Origin: Parcubacteria group bacterium M6-OD1-1
GTDB taxonomy: Bacteria; Patescibacteriota; Minisyncoccia; GWC2-36-17; M10-OD1-4
Reading direction: 5' to 3'
DNA: 38,184 bases
NCBI GenBank assembly: GCA_003056085.1
Contig: LSNK01000005.1
Location: forward strand, 74,122-112,305
Position 1 is the first letter of the stretch. Every line of letters begins with the position of its first letter. Below the pieces are notes generated by a model. That model saw only the letters and a program-made list of their open reading frames with translations, had not been told where the DNA came from and searched no databases. Shown here piece by piece: positions 22,549-31,555 of the stretch. A program made the translations under genes and the position numbers.

Positions 22549-23001
22549 TTACCGCCTTTGTTCTTTTAAGATTCGTTCTGCTTGGCGCTTAAATTCCATT
22601 TTTTTTATTTTTTCGCGCTTTTCAAATTTCTTTTTAGACTTAACTAAAGCAAATTCAAGCTTTATTAAACGTCCCTTAGTATATACAGAAATAGGTACTA
22701 ATGTCAAGCCTTTTTCAGCTGTTTTACCTATTAAATACTGAATTTCTTTTTTTTTCAAGAGTAATTTTCTGGGTTTTTTTGAATCGTAGTTTTTTGGCGT
22801 ATTTTTCGGCTGATAAGAAGAAATATCTGCGTTTACCAGAAAGGCTTCCTCGTTTCTTAAGGCTACATAGGATCCGCGCATGTTTATAAGTCCATTTTTT
22901 GCGGATTTTACCTCAAAACCGCGCAACGAAATACCGGCCTCAAATTTATCCAACACCTCATAATCAAATAATGCTTTTTTGTTTTCCGCTAATTTTGGCA
23001 T
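22549..23001 (-). CDS. smpB: tmRNA-binding protein SmpB
   Basis: Binds the tRNA-like domain of tmRNA and places it in the empty A site during ribosome rescue. 150 residues. LAENKKALFDYEVLDKFEAG at the N-terminus, LRGFEVKSAKNGLINMRGSY, and the basic C-terminal tail KSKKKFEKREKIKKMEFKR that enters the mRNA channel. ssrA follows by 43 bases on the same strand, so protein and RNA are probably one transcript. The ATG at 23001 has no SD. Confidence 0.97.
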   Translation of the reverse strand: MPKLAENKKALFDYEVLDKFEAGISLRGFEVKSAKNGLINMRGSYVALRNEEAFLVNADISSYQPKNTPKNYDSKKPRKLLLKKKEIQYLIGKTAEKGLTLVPISVYTKGRLIKLEFALVKSKKKFEKREKIKKMEFKRQAERILKEQRR

Positions 23002-23130
23002 AACACTTATTATTATAAATTTATGATATATTATGCTTGCTTATTTTACAAATTTAAATCTCTTTTATTTTTTTCTAATTTGTGTATTCTTAAAGAAGGT
23101 GCGCTTTAGGTTTTTTTTATTCCTTAAATA

Positions 23131-23137
23131 AAGGAGG
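23131..23137 (+). promoter_or_regulatory. Shine-Dalgarno site of the second lipoprotein gene
   Basis: AAGGAGG, nine bases before the ATG at 23147. One of three clear SD sites in the window. Confidence 0.8.
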
Positions 23138-23146
23138 ATTTAAATC

Positions 23147-23497
23147 ATGAAATTTGGACGTTTTTTCTTTTTTGCCTTATTTTTTAGCTTAATATCAGGA
23201 TGTGCCTCAGAGAGTTCATTAAAAAATAAAATATCTGAAAAATCAGATTTTTATATAAGTATATACAAAGAATATAAAAAAGGTTCTTTTTCTTCAAAAT
23301 TTGAATTAGTTGAAAAGTCTATGAAGGGCTCTGTTATTTTAGATAATACTCATGTGATATATATCCCTGATAAAAATTTTCAAGATGGTGAGGATTATTT
23401 TGTTGTAAAAATTTCAAAGAAAGAAGCAGTCTATATAACTGTGACAATAAAAAAAAGCGGGGAAAAAAATGTGAAAATTTTTTATTTTGGTATTTAA
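23147..23497 (+). CDS. Predicted lipoprotein, unknown function
   Basis: 116 residues. Signal MKFGRFFFFALFFSLISGCAS with lipobox ISGC (Cys19). The mature part is Lys-rich with beta-strand-like segments (YFVVKISKKEAVYITVTIKK) and no other cysteine. No family recognised. It has an AAGGAGG SD, a leader of at least 60 bases, and its own terminator, like the lipoprotein gene at 8146. It lies between divergent smpB and argS and appears independent of both. No clear promoter could be placed. Confidence 0.82.
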   Translation: MKFGRFFFFALFFSLISGCASESSLKNKISEKSDFYISIYKEYKKGSFSSKFELVEKSMKGSVILDNTHVIYIPDKNFQDGEDYFVVKISKKEAVYITVTIKKSGEKNVKIFYFGI

Positions 23498-23502
23498 TAC
23501 AA

Positions 23503-23540
23503 AGGACTCAAGATAATTCTTGAGTCCTCTTTTCTTTTTT
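23503..23540 (+). terminator. Intrinsic terminator after the second lipoprotein gene
   Basis: aggactcaag / cttgagtcct, 10 perfect pairs, six-base loop, then a T-rich tail (cttttctttttt). Confidence 0.88.
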
Positions 23541-23565
23541 CAGTTATTTAGGTATCCTTATCAAT

Positions 23566-25299
23566 ATGAATATAAAAAAAGATATTAGAAACTCTGTGCT
23601 TGAAGCGGTAAAAAACCTTCAAAAAAGGGGTATTTTTGATGTTTTGAAAATTGATGATTTTGAGATAGAAAGACCGGAAAAGAGCTCCTTTGGTGATTAT
23701 TCTGTAAACATTGCGTTAAAGTCATCCAAGATTTTAAAAAAATCTCCCCAAGAAATAGCAGAAAATATAAAAAATGAACTTAAGGATAATAAAATTTTAA
23801 AAAAAGTGGAAATAGCAGGTCCGGGATTTTTAAATTTTTTTTTGAAAGACGAAGTTTTTGTTTTAAATACGGAAAATATTTTAAAAGAGAAAGAAAATTA
23901 TGGAAAAAATAATCTTTTAAAAGATGAAAAAATTACAATTGAGTATACGGATCCAAATCCATTTAAAGTTTTTCATATAGGACACTTAATGTCCAATTCA
24001 ATAGGTGAGTCTATTTCCAGAATTTTAGAATTTAGCGGAGCTAAAGTAAAAAGAGTTTGTTATCAAGGTGATGTTGGGCTTCATGTTGCAAAGGCGATTT
24101 ATGGAATGAAGATTTTAGAAAAAGAAGAGAATTTTCCTAAAGAGGACGATTCATTGAATGATAAGATTAACTTTATGGCCAAAGCCTACGCTATGGGGTC
24201 GTCCGATTATGAAAATGATGCTCACAAAAATGAAATAAATAATTTAAATAAGATTATTTATGAAGAAAGCGATAATGAGGTGAATAAGTTGTATAAATGG
24301 GGAAAGAAGTTGAGCCTTAAGCATTTTGAAGAAATTTATAAAAAACTTGGAACAAAATTTGATGACTATTTTTTTGAAAGCGAAACAGGAAAGTTAGGAA
24401 AAAAAATAGTTGAGGAGGGGTTAAAAGACGGCATATTCAAAAAAAGCAACAATGCTGTTGTTTTTGAGGGTGAAAAACATGGCTTACATACAAGGGTTTT
24501 TATAAATTCGGAAGGACTGCCAACGTATGAGGCAAAAGAGCTCGGGTTGGCAAAAATAAAATATGATAAAACAAAATATGACAAATCGATTATTGTAACA
24601 GGAAATGAAGTGGCGGAATATTTTAAAGTTGTCTTAAAAGCTATGGGGTTGATTTTTCCTGAACTTTTAGAAAAAACAGAGCACATACCGCACGGAATGC
24701 TGCGTTTACCAACGGGAAAAATGTCATCTCGCACCGGAGATGTTGTCTCTGCAGAAGATTTAATTTCTGATGTGGCAGGCGGTATTTCTATTAAAATGAA
24801 AGAAAATAATATTGTAAGCAGTGATGAGAAAGAAAAAATTATTCAAAAAATTTCAATTGCCGCTATAAAATATTCAATTTTAAAACAAAAAACAGGAAAG
24901 GATATTGTTTTTGATATTAATAAATCTATTTCTTTTGAGGGAGGGTCGGGTCCTTACTTGCAATATGCTTATGTAAGAACCAAGTCGTTGCTCAAAAAAG
25001 CGGAAGAAAAAAATATTAAAATTTCTACAAAAAATATATATGATGAAGTTGGTGAGTTGGAAAAAGTTTTGCAAAGATTTCCGGAAATTGTACAATTAGC
25101 ATCTTTTGAAAGAGCGCCGCATTATATAGTTACATATCTTCTCAATTTATCCCAAACTTTTAACAGCTACTATGCAAAAAATAAAATAATTTCAGATTCC
25201 AAAGAGGACTCTTATAGGTTGGCTTTAACACAAGCTGTATCTGTTGTTTTAAAAAACGGTCTTTTTATATTGGGCATTTCCGTTCCGGAAAAGATGTAG
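23566..25299 (+). CDS. argS: Arginyl-tRNA synthetase
   Basis: Charges tRNA-Arg. 577 residues, normal. An N-terminal tRNA-binding domain (1 to about 115; ERPEKSSFGDYSVNIAL), HIGH motif in YTDPNPFKVFHIGHLMSN, GVGLHV-like YQGDVGLHVAK, the RLPTGKMSSRTGDVV segment in place of KMSKS, and a C-terminal DALR-type anticodon domain (YLLNLSQTFNSYYAKNKI). It begins just after a terminator, so it probably has its own promoter. No SD. Confidence 0.97.
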   Translation: MNIKKDIRNSVLEAVKNLQKRGIFDVLKIDDFEIERPEKSSFGDYSVNIALKSSKILKKSPQEIAENIKNELKDNKILKKVEIAGPGFLNFFLKDEVFVLNTENILKEKENYGKNNLLKDEKITIEYTDPNPFKVFHIGHLMSNSIGESISRILEFSGAKVKRVCYQGDVGLHVAKAIYGMKILEKEENFPKEDDSLNDKINFMAKAYAMGSSDYENDAHKNEINNLNKIIYEESDNEVNKLYKWGKKLSLKHFEEIYKKLGTKFDDYFFESETGKLGKKIVEEGLKDGIFKKSNNAVVFEGEKHGLHTRVFINSEGLPTYEAKELGLAKIKYDKTKYDKSIIVTGNEVAEYFKVVLKAMGLIFPELLEKTEHIPHGMLRLPTGKMSSRTGDVVSAEDLISDVAGGISIKMKENNIVSSDEKEKIIQKISIAAIKYSILKQKTGKDIVFDINKSISFEGGSGPYLQYAYVRTKSLLKKAEEKNIKISTKNIYDEVGELEKVLQRFPEIVQLASFERAPHYIVTYLLNLSQTFNSYYAKNKIISDSKEDSYRLALTQAVSVVLKNGLFILGISVPEKM

Positions 25300-25395
25300 T
25301 CTGAGGGTTTAATACTTTTTATTAAATTGATTTTTTAGCTGTTTTTAGATAAGATGTTTTTATTAAATTGAAAATAAAATAAATATTTAATTTTA

Positions 25396-28300
25396 ATGGA
25401 CAAGAAAAATAACAAATCAAAAATAGCTCAAATGGAGGAGGATGTTTTGAGGTTTTGGAAAGACACAGATACATTCAGTAAGAGTTTAAAAAAAACAAAA
25501 AAAGGGAAACCTTTTGTTTTTTATGAAGGACCTCCAACAGCAAATGGAAGGCCGGGAATTCATCATGTTATTGCAAGGTGTTTTAAAGATATTTTTTTAA
25601 GGTACAAGTCAATGAACGGATTTTATGTTGAGAGAAAGGCAGGTTGGGACACTCATGGGCTTCCTGTTGAACTTGAGGTTGAAAAAAGACTTGGTATAAA
25701 GTCAAAACCGGAAATTGAAAAGTACGGAATAGAAAAATTTAATAAAGAATGCAAGAAGTCGGTTTGGACGTATAAAGACGAGTGGGAAAAAATGACGGAC
25801 AGAATGGGTTATTGGTTGGATATGGAAAATCCGTATGTGACGTATAAGTCTGACTATATGGAAACTCTTTGGTGGATTATCAAACAATTTTCAAATAAAA
25901 AACTTTTAACGGAAGATTATAAAGTTATACCTTTTTGTACTCGTTGTGGAACGGGCTTATCTTCTCATGAAGTGGCGCAGGGATATAAAACAATAAAGGA
26001 CAGGTCTGTATATGTGAAATTTAAATTTAAATTTCACAAAAATAAATTAGAAGATAAAGGTTTAAGCGAATATTTTTTGGTTTGGACAACAACCCCGTGG
26101 ACATTGCCTGCTAATGTAGCTCTTGCTGTAAATAAAGATCTTTTGTACGCAAGAGTAAAAGTAGAGAATGAAATTTTAATAATAGCAAAAGACAGAGTTA
26201 AAGATGTTTTGGGGGATGATGTCTATGTTTTGGGCTATATAAAAGGGAAGGATTTAGTCGGGCTTTTTTATGAACAGCTGCTTAGTTTTGCAACTCCAAA
26301 AGAAGATAAAAATGTTTTTTGTGTAGTTGAGGATGATTTTGTTTCTGCGTCCGATGGTTCCGGAGTTGTTCATATAGCGCCTGCTTACGGAGAGGATGAT
26401 ATGCGAGTGGCAAAGAAAAATAATTTGCCGGTTCTTAATGTTGTTAAAGAAACAGGAGAATTTAAAGACGAGGTGTATTTATGGAAAGATAAATTTGTTA
26501 AAGATACAGATATTGAAATAATTAAATTTTTGGAGGAAGAGGGAAAATTATTTAAAACTGAACTTTACGAACACGAGTATCCTTTTTGTTGGAGGTGTAA
26601 AACACCGCTTATTTATTTTGCAAGAAAATCATGGTTTGTAACAACAACTAAAGTTAAAAAAGAGATATTAGAAAATAATAAAACAGTTAACTGGGTTCCT
26701 TCTCATATAAAAGATGGAAGATTTGGAGAATGGTTAAAAGACAACAAAGACTGGGCTTTTTCAAGAGATAGATACTGGGGCACTCCTTTACCTGTTTGGA
26801 AATGTGAAAGTTGCGGGGAAAATGAAGTTTTAGGTTCTATTTCTGACATCTTAAAAAAGAGCAAGTTTAACAACCGGTATTTTATTATGCGTCATGGCGG
26901 AGCGGAATTTAATACAAAAGATATAATCGCGTCTTCAAATAAACATAAAAATAAATTAACAAAGAAAGGAATTTTTGATGTTAAAAAATCAGCGGAAAAA
27001 TTAAAAGATGTGGATGTTATCATTACTTCTCCTTTTGACAGAACTTTCAACACGGCGGAAATTATTGCAAAAGAGTTCGGTATTAAGAAAACAAATGTTA
27101 TAAAAGAGCCTTTGATTTCGGAGATAAACACAGGAGTTTTTGATGGTTGTCCGGTAAAAGATTATCATGCATTTTTTAATGAAGGAAAAGCTCCAAAAGG
27201 ATATAAAGAATATTTAAATTCTTTATTGCTCAAATTTGAGAAAAAACCTAAAAAGGGAGAAAATTTGAGAAATCTCAAAAAGCGTATGGTTCGCGCTGTT
27301 TTAAAAATAGAAAAAAAATACAAAGGAAAAAATATTCTCATAATAAGCCATGAGTATCCTTTATGGATATTAGAAACCGCTCTCATGGGGCTTAGCAACG
27401 AAGCGTCAGCAAAAAGAAAGGCAAAGATGAAGTCTCCCGATTATATAAAAACAGCAGAAGTTAGAAAAATAAAAACAGGCAAGCCTCCTTTAAACAAAGA
27501 TGGAGATTTAGACCTGCACAGACCGTATGTTGATGAAATAAAAATTGATTGCAAAAAATGTAAAAGTGAAATGACAAGAGTTCCAGAGGTTTGCGATGTT
27601 TGGTTTGACTCAGGTGCTATGCCGTTTGCGCAACTTCACTATCCTTTTGAAAATAAAAATAAAATAGATAAAAAAGAATTTTTCCCCGCAGATTATATTT
27701 CTGAAGCGGTGGATCAAACCAGAGGCTGGTTTTATACTTTACTTGCAATATCAACATTGCTTGGCTTTGAAGCGCCATACAAAAATGTTGTATCTTTGGG
27801 TCATATTTTAGATAAAAAAGGAAAAAAAATGTCCAAGTCTTTGGGTAATATTGTAAGCCCATGGGATGTTGCAGATAAGTACGGCATGGATGCTGTAAGA
27901 TGGTATTTTTATATAGCAAATTCTCCCGGTGAGCCAAAGAAATTTGATGAAAAAGATCTTGCCGGGTATCAAAGAAAACACATAATGGCTCTTTTAAATA
28001 CATTTAATTTTATTGGTTCATATATTGATTTAAATGAGGGGAAAAATAAAAAACAAGAATCCAAAAATATTTTAGATAAGTGGATTATATCAAGGTTAAA
28101 CGAGCTTGTTTTTACTGCAACTGATTATATGGAAAAATACAATCCTCAGTTTGCGGCAAGAGAGATAGCTTTGTTTGTTGATGATTTAACAAATTGGTAC
28201 ATCAGGAGGTCAAGAAGAAGGTTTCAATACAAAGAGGAGAATAGTAAGGATTTTATCCAAGCAAAAGATACTCTGCTTTTTGTTTTTTCCGAACTGCTTA

Positions 28301-28914
28301 AATTAACCGCTCCTTTTACACCATTTGTTGCAGATCATCTTTGGTTAAAGCTTTTAAATAAAAAGTCTGTACATTTGGAGGACTATCCAAAAATAAACAA
28401 AAAAAAGATTAACAAGAAAATATTGGAAAATATGAAAGAAGCAAGAAGTTTTGTTTCTGACGCACTCAAAAAAAGAGCAAAAGCCGGGATAAAAGTAAGA
28501 CAACCATTGCAAGAATTAAGAATTAAAAATCAAAAATTAAGCAAAGACTTTTTAGAATTAATAAAAGATGAAGTAAATGTAAAAAAGGTAATTCTTGATA
28601 AAAATATTAAAGAAAGTGTTAAACTTGATGTAAAAATCACAAAAGAACTAAAAGAAGAAGGCATGATGAGAGATTTAATAAGAAATATTCAGGGAGAAAG
28701 AAAAAATAAGGGACTCGTAAAAAGTGATTATATAAAAATTGAATTTGCGGAAACATCTTTTATTTCTAATCTTATAAAAAAATATAATAATCAAATAAAA
28801 TCAGAAACCGTTACAGAAAAAATAGAAATTATTTCAAAAAAAGAAGATATGACAGAAGCAAAAATAGGAGAAGAGATTGTTATGTTTAAAATAAGCGTCA
28901 AAAATACAAAGTAA
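25396..28914 (+). CDS. ileS: Isoleucyl-tRNA synthetase with inserted histidine phosphatase domain
   Basis: Charges tRNA-Ile. 1172 residues. The HIGH signature is GRPGIHHVIARC (His56, His57), the editing domain follows (WTTTPWTLPANVAL), KMSKS is at about 811-815 in DKKGKKMSKSLGN, then an anticodon domain. This is the eukaryote/archaea-type form often seen in this group. After the zinc-site segment PVWKCESCGENEV, and before DLHRPYVDEI, about 200 residues (493-690) form a histidine phosphatase-like domain: IMRHGGAEFN (His500), TSPFDRTFNTAE, EINTGVFDG and ISHEYPLW (His652). All four expected catalytic elements are there. The reading frame is open through the whole gene, so this is a true fusion. 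A heptamer repeat lies at 28511. Confidence 0.95.
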   Translation: MDKKNNKSKIAQMEEDVLRFWKDTDTFSKSLKKTKKGKPFVFYEGPPTANGRPGIHHVIARCFKDIFLRYKSMNGFYVERKAGWDTHGLPVELEVEKRLGIKSKPEIEKYGIEKFNKECKKSVWTYKDEWEKMTDRMGYWLDMENPYVTYKSDYMETLWWIIKQFSNKKLLTEDYKVIPFCTRCGTGLSSHEVAQGYKTIKDRSVYVKFKFKFHKNKLEDKGLSEYFLVWTTTPWTLPANVALAVNKDLLYARVKVENEILIIAKDRVKDVLGDDVYVLGYIKGKDLVGLFYEQLLSFATPKEDKNVFCVVEDDFVSASDGSGVVHIAPAYGEDDMRVAKKNNLPVLNVVKETGEFKDEVYLWKDKFVKDTDIEIIKFLEEEGKLFKTELYEHEYPFCWRCKTPLIYFARKSWFVTTTKVKKEILENNKTVNWVPSHIKDGRFGEWLKDNKDWAFSRDRYWGTPLPVWKCESCGENEVLGSISDILKKSKFNNRYFIMRHGGAEFNTKDIIASSNKHKNKLTKKGIFDVKKSAEKLKDVDVIITSPFDRTFNTAEIIAKEFGIKKTNVIKEPLISEINTGVFDGCPVKDYHAFFNEGKAPKGYKEYLNSLLLKFEKKPKKGENLRNLKKRMVRAVLKIEKKYKGKNILIISHEYPLWILETALMGLSNEASAKRKAKMKSPDYIKTAEVRKIKTGKPPLNKDGDLDLHRPYVDEIKIDCKKCKSEMTRVPEVCDVWFDSGAMPFAQLHYPFENKNKIDKKEFFPADYISEAVDQTRGWFYTLLAISTLLGFEAPYKNVVSLGHILDKKGKKMSKSLGNIVSPWDVADKYGMDAVRWYFYIANSPGEPKKFDEKDLAGYQRKHIMALLNTFNFIGSYIDLNEGKNKKQESKNILDKWIISRLNELVFTATDYMEKYNPQFAAREIALFVDDLTNWYIRRSRRRFQYKEENSKDFIQAKDTLLFVFSELLKLTAPFTPFVADHLWLKLLNKKSVHLEDYPKINKKKINKKILENMKEARSFVSDALKKRAKAGIKVRQPLQELRIKNQKLSKDFLELIKDEVNVKKVILDKNIKESVKLDVKITKELKEEGMMRDLIRNIQGERKNKGLVKSDYIKIEFAETSFISNLIKKYNNQIKSETVTEKIEIISKKEDMTEAKIGEEIVMFKISVKNTK
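28511..28545 (+). repeat. Degenerate heptamer repeat inside ileS, five units
   Basis: aagaatt aagaatt aaaaatc aaaaatt aagcaaa, 35 bases, in the C-terminal coding region (encodes ELRIKNQKLSK). Less exact than the copies at 13928 and 22055. Confidence 0.5.
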
Positions 28915-28930
28915 CGAAAAACACAAGTGT

Positions 28931-28979
28931 TAGAATTAGGATTTTATAACTTATAACCTAATTGCTAAAACTTACATTG
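28931..28979 (+). repeat. Degenerate heptamer repeat in the ileS-recO spacer
   Basis: tagaatt aggattt tataact tataacc taattgc taaaact tacattg, seven units mostly starting with ta. Imprecise but in phase. Confidence 0.4.
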
Positions 28980-28996
28980 AATTTTTAACTTTTAAG

Positions 28997-29551
28997 ATGT
29001 ATTTAACCTGCGGAATTATCATAAAAAAGCAAGATAAGGGAGAAAATGACAAACTCATAACTCTTTTTACAAAAGATTATGGAAAGATTACTTTGATTGC
29101 AAAAAGCGTGAGAAAAAACAAATCAAAGCTTTCCGGTCATCTCAATCTTTTTTCTTTTTCTGAAGTTGGATTTGTTTTAGGAAGAGGTTTTAAGGTTTTA
29201 ACATCCGCTATTGAAGTAAATAGCTTTTCTTCGGTTAAAAATAATCCAAATAAGTTAAAAATTACAGATTATATATCAAGTCTAATTTTTAAGTATACGC
29301 AATCAGAAGAAAAAGATGAGAAAATATTTAATTTGATTTTATTGGCAATTTCATATCTTGATGGAAAAGAATTTTCAGAATTAAAATTAGAATATCTATC
29401 AAGGTATTTTGAATATAGATTTTTATCTATTTTAGGATATCAGCCAAACGAAAAAGAGGTTGTAGATTTTATCTCTTTGAGGACGACAAATAGAGAATCT
29501 CTTAGAAAAATTAAGTTGGTTTTTTTGAGATATTTTGAAAGTATACTATAA
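28997..29551 (+). CDS. recO: DNA repair protein RecO (short form)
   Basis: Helps load RecA onto SSB-coated single strands. 184 residues against about 240 normally. The N-terminal OB fold is clear (MYLTCGIIIKKQDKGENDKLITLFTKDYGKITLIAKSVRK, then KLSGHLNLFSFSEV). The helical C-terminal part is present but short, and no zinc-binding cysteine cluster is seen. RecO in this group is often trimmed. It starts 82 bases after ileS; no SD. Confidence 0.85.
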   Translation: MYLTCGIIIKKQDKGENDKLITLFTKDYGKITLIAKSVRKNKSKLSGHLNLFSFSEVGFVLGRGFKVLTSAIEVNSFSSVKNNPNKLKITDYISSLIFKYTQSEEKDEKIFNLILLAISYLDGKEFSELKLEYLSRYFEYRFLSILGYQPNEKEVVDFISLRTTNRESLRKIKLVFLRYFESIL

Positions 29552-29552
29552 T

Positions 29553-29587
29553 AAAGAGTCAAGAATAAAGAATTAGGATTAAGCATT
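29553..29587 (+). repeat. Degenerate heptamer repeat after recO, five units
   Basis: aaagagt caagaat aaagaat taggatt aagcatt, 35 bases, right after the recO stop. Confidence 0.45.
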
Positions 29588-29634
29588 TTTTACAGATATT
29601 TTATTCTTACTTCTTTGTTTATAGCTTATATTTT

Positions 29635-31515
29635 ATGAAAAAAAATGATTTAGAAAAATTAGAAAAAAAAGTTCTAAGCAAAAAATGGGGTCAAAAAAAA
29701 CAAATACCGGATTATGAGGTTTACAGAGAAGAGGATCAGGTGGCGAAGAAATTAGGTTGGCAGGAAAGAGGAGGTAAGAGAATTGGAGTAAAAAAGGCAA
29801 AAATTTCAAAAATATTTTGGTTCTTTTTGTTTTCTTTGGCTTTTACCGCATTTTTATATTTTTATTATTTTTCATCCCCAGTTTTTGATTCAAAAAGTGT
29901 AAAAATGTATATCAATGGTCCAAGAAGCGTGACATCAGGAGAGCTTGTTTCTTACAAGGTTGCGTATCGCAACGAATCAAATGTTGTTTTAAAAAATGTC
30001 AATATTGCATTTGAGTGGCCTGCCGGTTCTATTTTTGAAGGAACCGAATATTTTGAACCTGTAAAAATTGAAAAAAAAGCGGGAGTATTGATGCCTAATC
30101 AGGAAAAAACATGGATACTTCAAGGAAGAGTATATGGAGAAAAAAATTCAACAAAAAAAGTAAAAGTTAATTTAACATATACCCCGGCAGAATTTAACAG
30201 GTCATATAATATATCCAATGACTTTGAGGTTAGTGTTGAGGCGGTTCCTATATTTTTAAATTCCACACTTCCAAGTCAAGTTGTTGCCGGTAAGGATACT
30301 GAAATTAAAATAGAGTACATAAATCAATCAGATGCATCTTTTTCTAATATGGAGGTTAGGGTGGAGTATCCTGCCGGTTTTGAGTTTATTTCAAGTGATC
30401 CAAATCCAGCGGAATCAAATAATGTATGGCAGCTTGGTACGGTTTTGGGTAATGAAAGCGGAGTTATTTTATTAAAGGGAAAATTTAAAGGAGCTGATGG
30501 CGAAAATCAAACCCTCTCTTTTGATATTGGACAAGCAGAGCCTAATGGAAAAGGATTTTATTCTATTGCAAATTCAATAGCGGAAACGCAAATATCTTCT
30601 TCCGCATTATTGGTTTTTCAAACTGTGAACGATTCTCGTGATCCTTCCGCAGATTTAGGAGATGTTTTAAGATACAAAATAAGTTATAAAAATACAACAG
30701 ACACACAAATTTCAAATGTTATAATTCTTGCTCAAATAGAAGATAGTCTTGTTGATCTTAAAACATTAAATATTCCTTGGGGGTCTTTTGACGGAAGAAC
30801 AAATTCTATTATTTGGAATCAATCCGGAGTTCCTGAGCTTTCGATTTTAGATCCGAAAGAAGAGGGCTTTGTGACTTTTTCCGTAAAAATTAATTCAAAC
30901 TTTACTCCAAGATCAGTTTCAGATAAGAATTTAAAAATAAGATCATCAGTTCAAATAGCGTCAGGGTCCATACCGGAAACATTAGAAGGCTTGCCGACCG
31001 AAGATGAGGATGTAATTGATGTTAAATTGAATACAACTTTAGGATTTAATGTTTCCGGTTATTATAAAGATGGACCTATACAAAATACCGGTCCGTTGCC
31101 TCCGAAGGTTGGATTTGAAACAACATATGCTATTTCTTGGCAAATAGTAAATACCACAAATGATGTAAAAAATGCAGTTGTAACGGCATCTGTTCCTCCA
31201 AATGTAAAATGGACCGGAGTTATTGATCCGAAAGACACTGATATAACTTTTGATCAGGAAAAAGGCTCAATAACTTGGAAGCCGGGTATTGTTTTTGCAG
31301 GCTCCGGATTTGTGATTCCTTCTCAAAGAGTCGATTTTCAATTGTCATTTTTACCCGCTTTGGTTCATTTTGGTCAACCGTTTAAGTTAATTTCTGAATC
31401 TACTTTATCCGGCATAGATATGTTTACAGGCAAAGAATTTAAAAAAACAACTACAAAAGTAGACTCTTCTTTGAAAGGGGCTATTAAGTCGGGCGAAGCA
31501 AGAGTTACCAGGTAA
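29635..31515 (+). CDS. Membrane-anchored surface protein with DUF11-like repeats
   Basis: 626 residues. A Lys-rich cytoplasmic N-terminus (about 1-58; includes KKWGQKKQIPDYEVYREEDQ), one membrane segment (about 59-79), and a long extracellular part made of four related beta-sandwich units, each with a pattern like SGELVSYKVAYRNESNVVLKN, GKDTEIKIEYINQSDASFSN, LGDVLRYKISYKNTTDTQIS and FETTYAISWQIVNTTNDVKN, typical of DUF11/conserved-repeat domains. No enzyme motif and no C-terminal sorting signal. It is probably a surface adhesin or envelope structural protein. Type II orientation (N-in). Upstream recO and downstream M16 peptidase give no functional clue. Confidence 0.8.
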   Translation: MKKNDLEKLEKKVLSKKWGQKKQIPDYEVYREEDQVAKKLGWQERGGKRIGVKKAKISKIFWFFLFSLAFTAFLYFYYFSSPVFDSKSVKMYINGPRSVTSGELVSYKVAYRNESNVVLKNVNIAFEWPAGSIFEGTEYFEPVKIEKKAGVLMPNQEKTWILQGRVYGEKNSTKKVKVNLTYTPAEFNRSYNISNDFEVSVEAVPIFLNSTLPSQVVAGKDTEIKIEYINQSDASFSNMEVRVEYPAGFEFISSDPNPAESNNVWQLGTVLGNESGVILLKGKFKGADGENQTLSFDIGQAEPNGKGFYSIANSIAETQISSSALLVFQTVNDSRDPSADLGDVLRYKISYKNTTDTQISNVIILAQIEDSLVDLKTLNIPWGSFDGRTNSIIWNQSGVPELSILDPKEEGFVTFSVKINSNFTPRSVSDKNLKIRSSVQIASGSIPETLEGLPTEDEDVIDVKLNTTLGFNVSGYYKDGPIQNTGPLPPKVGFETTYAISWQIVNTTNDVKNAVVTASVPPNVKWTGVIDPKDTDITFDQEKGSITWKPGIVFAGSGFVIPSQRVDFQLSFLPALVHFGQPFKLISESTLSGIDMFTGKEFKKTTTKVDSSLKGAIKSGEARVTR

Positions 31516-31555
31516 AAATAAATAATTTAGCCTTTTTTAAGGGTTTGTTACAGAT

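Noticed and set aside
25316-25371. Direct repeat tttttattaaattga (two copies, 41 bases apart) as a regulatory site before ileS
   Set aside because: Low-complexity AT sequence; two copies could be chance, and it may be a decayed heptamer tract.
27617-28003. 128-residue minus-strand ORF inside ileS
   Set aside because: Antisense to the KMSKS region of ileS; no start context or recognisable motif.
2569-29587. CRISPR array
   Set aside because: The heptamer repeats are contiguous with no spacers, and no cas gene is present.
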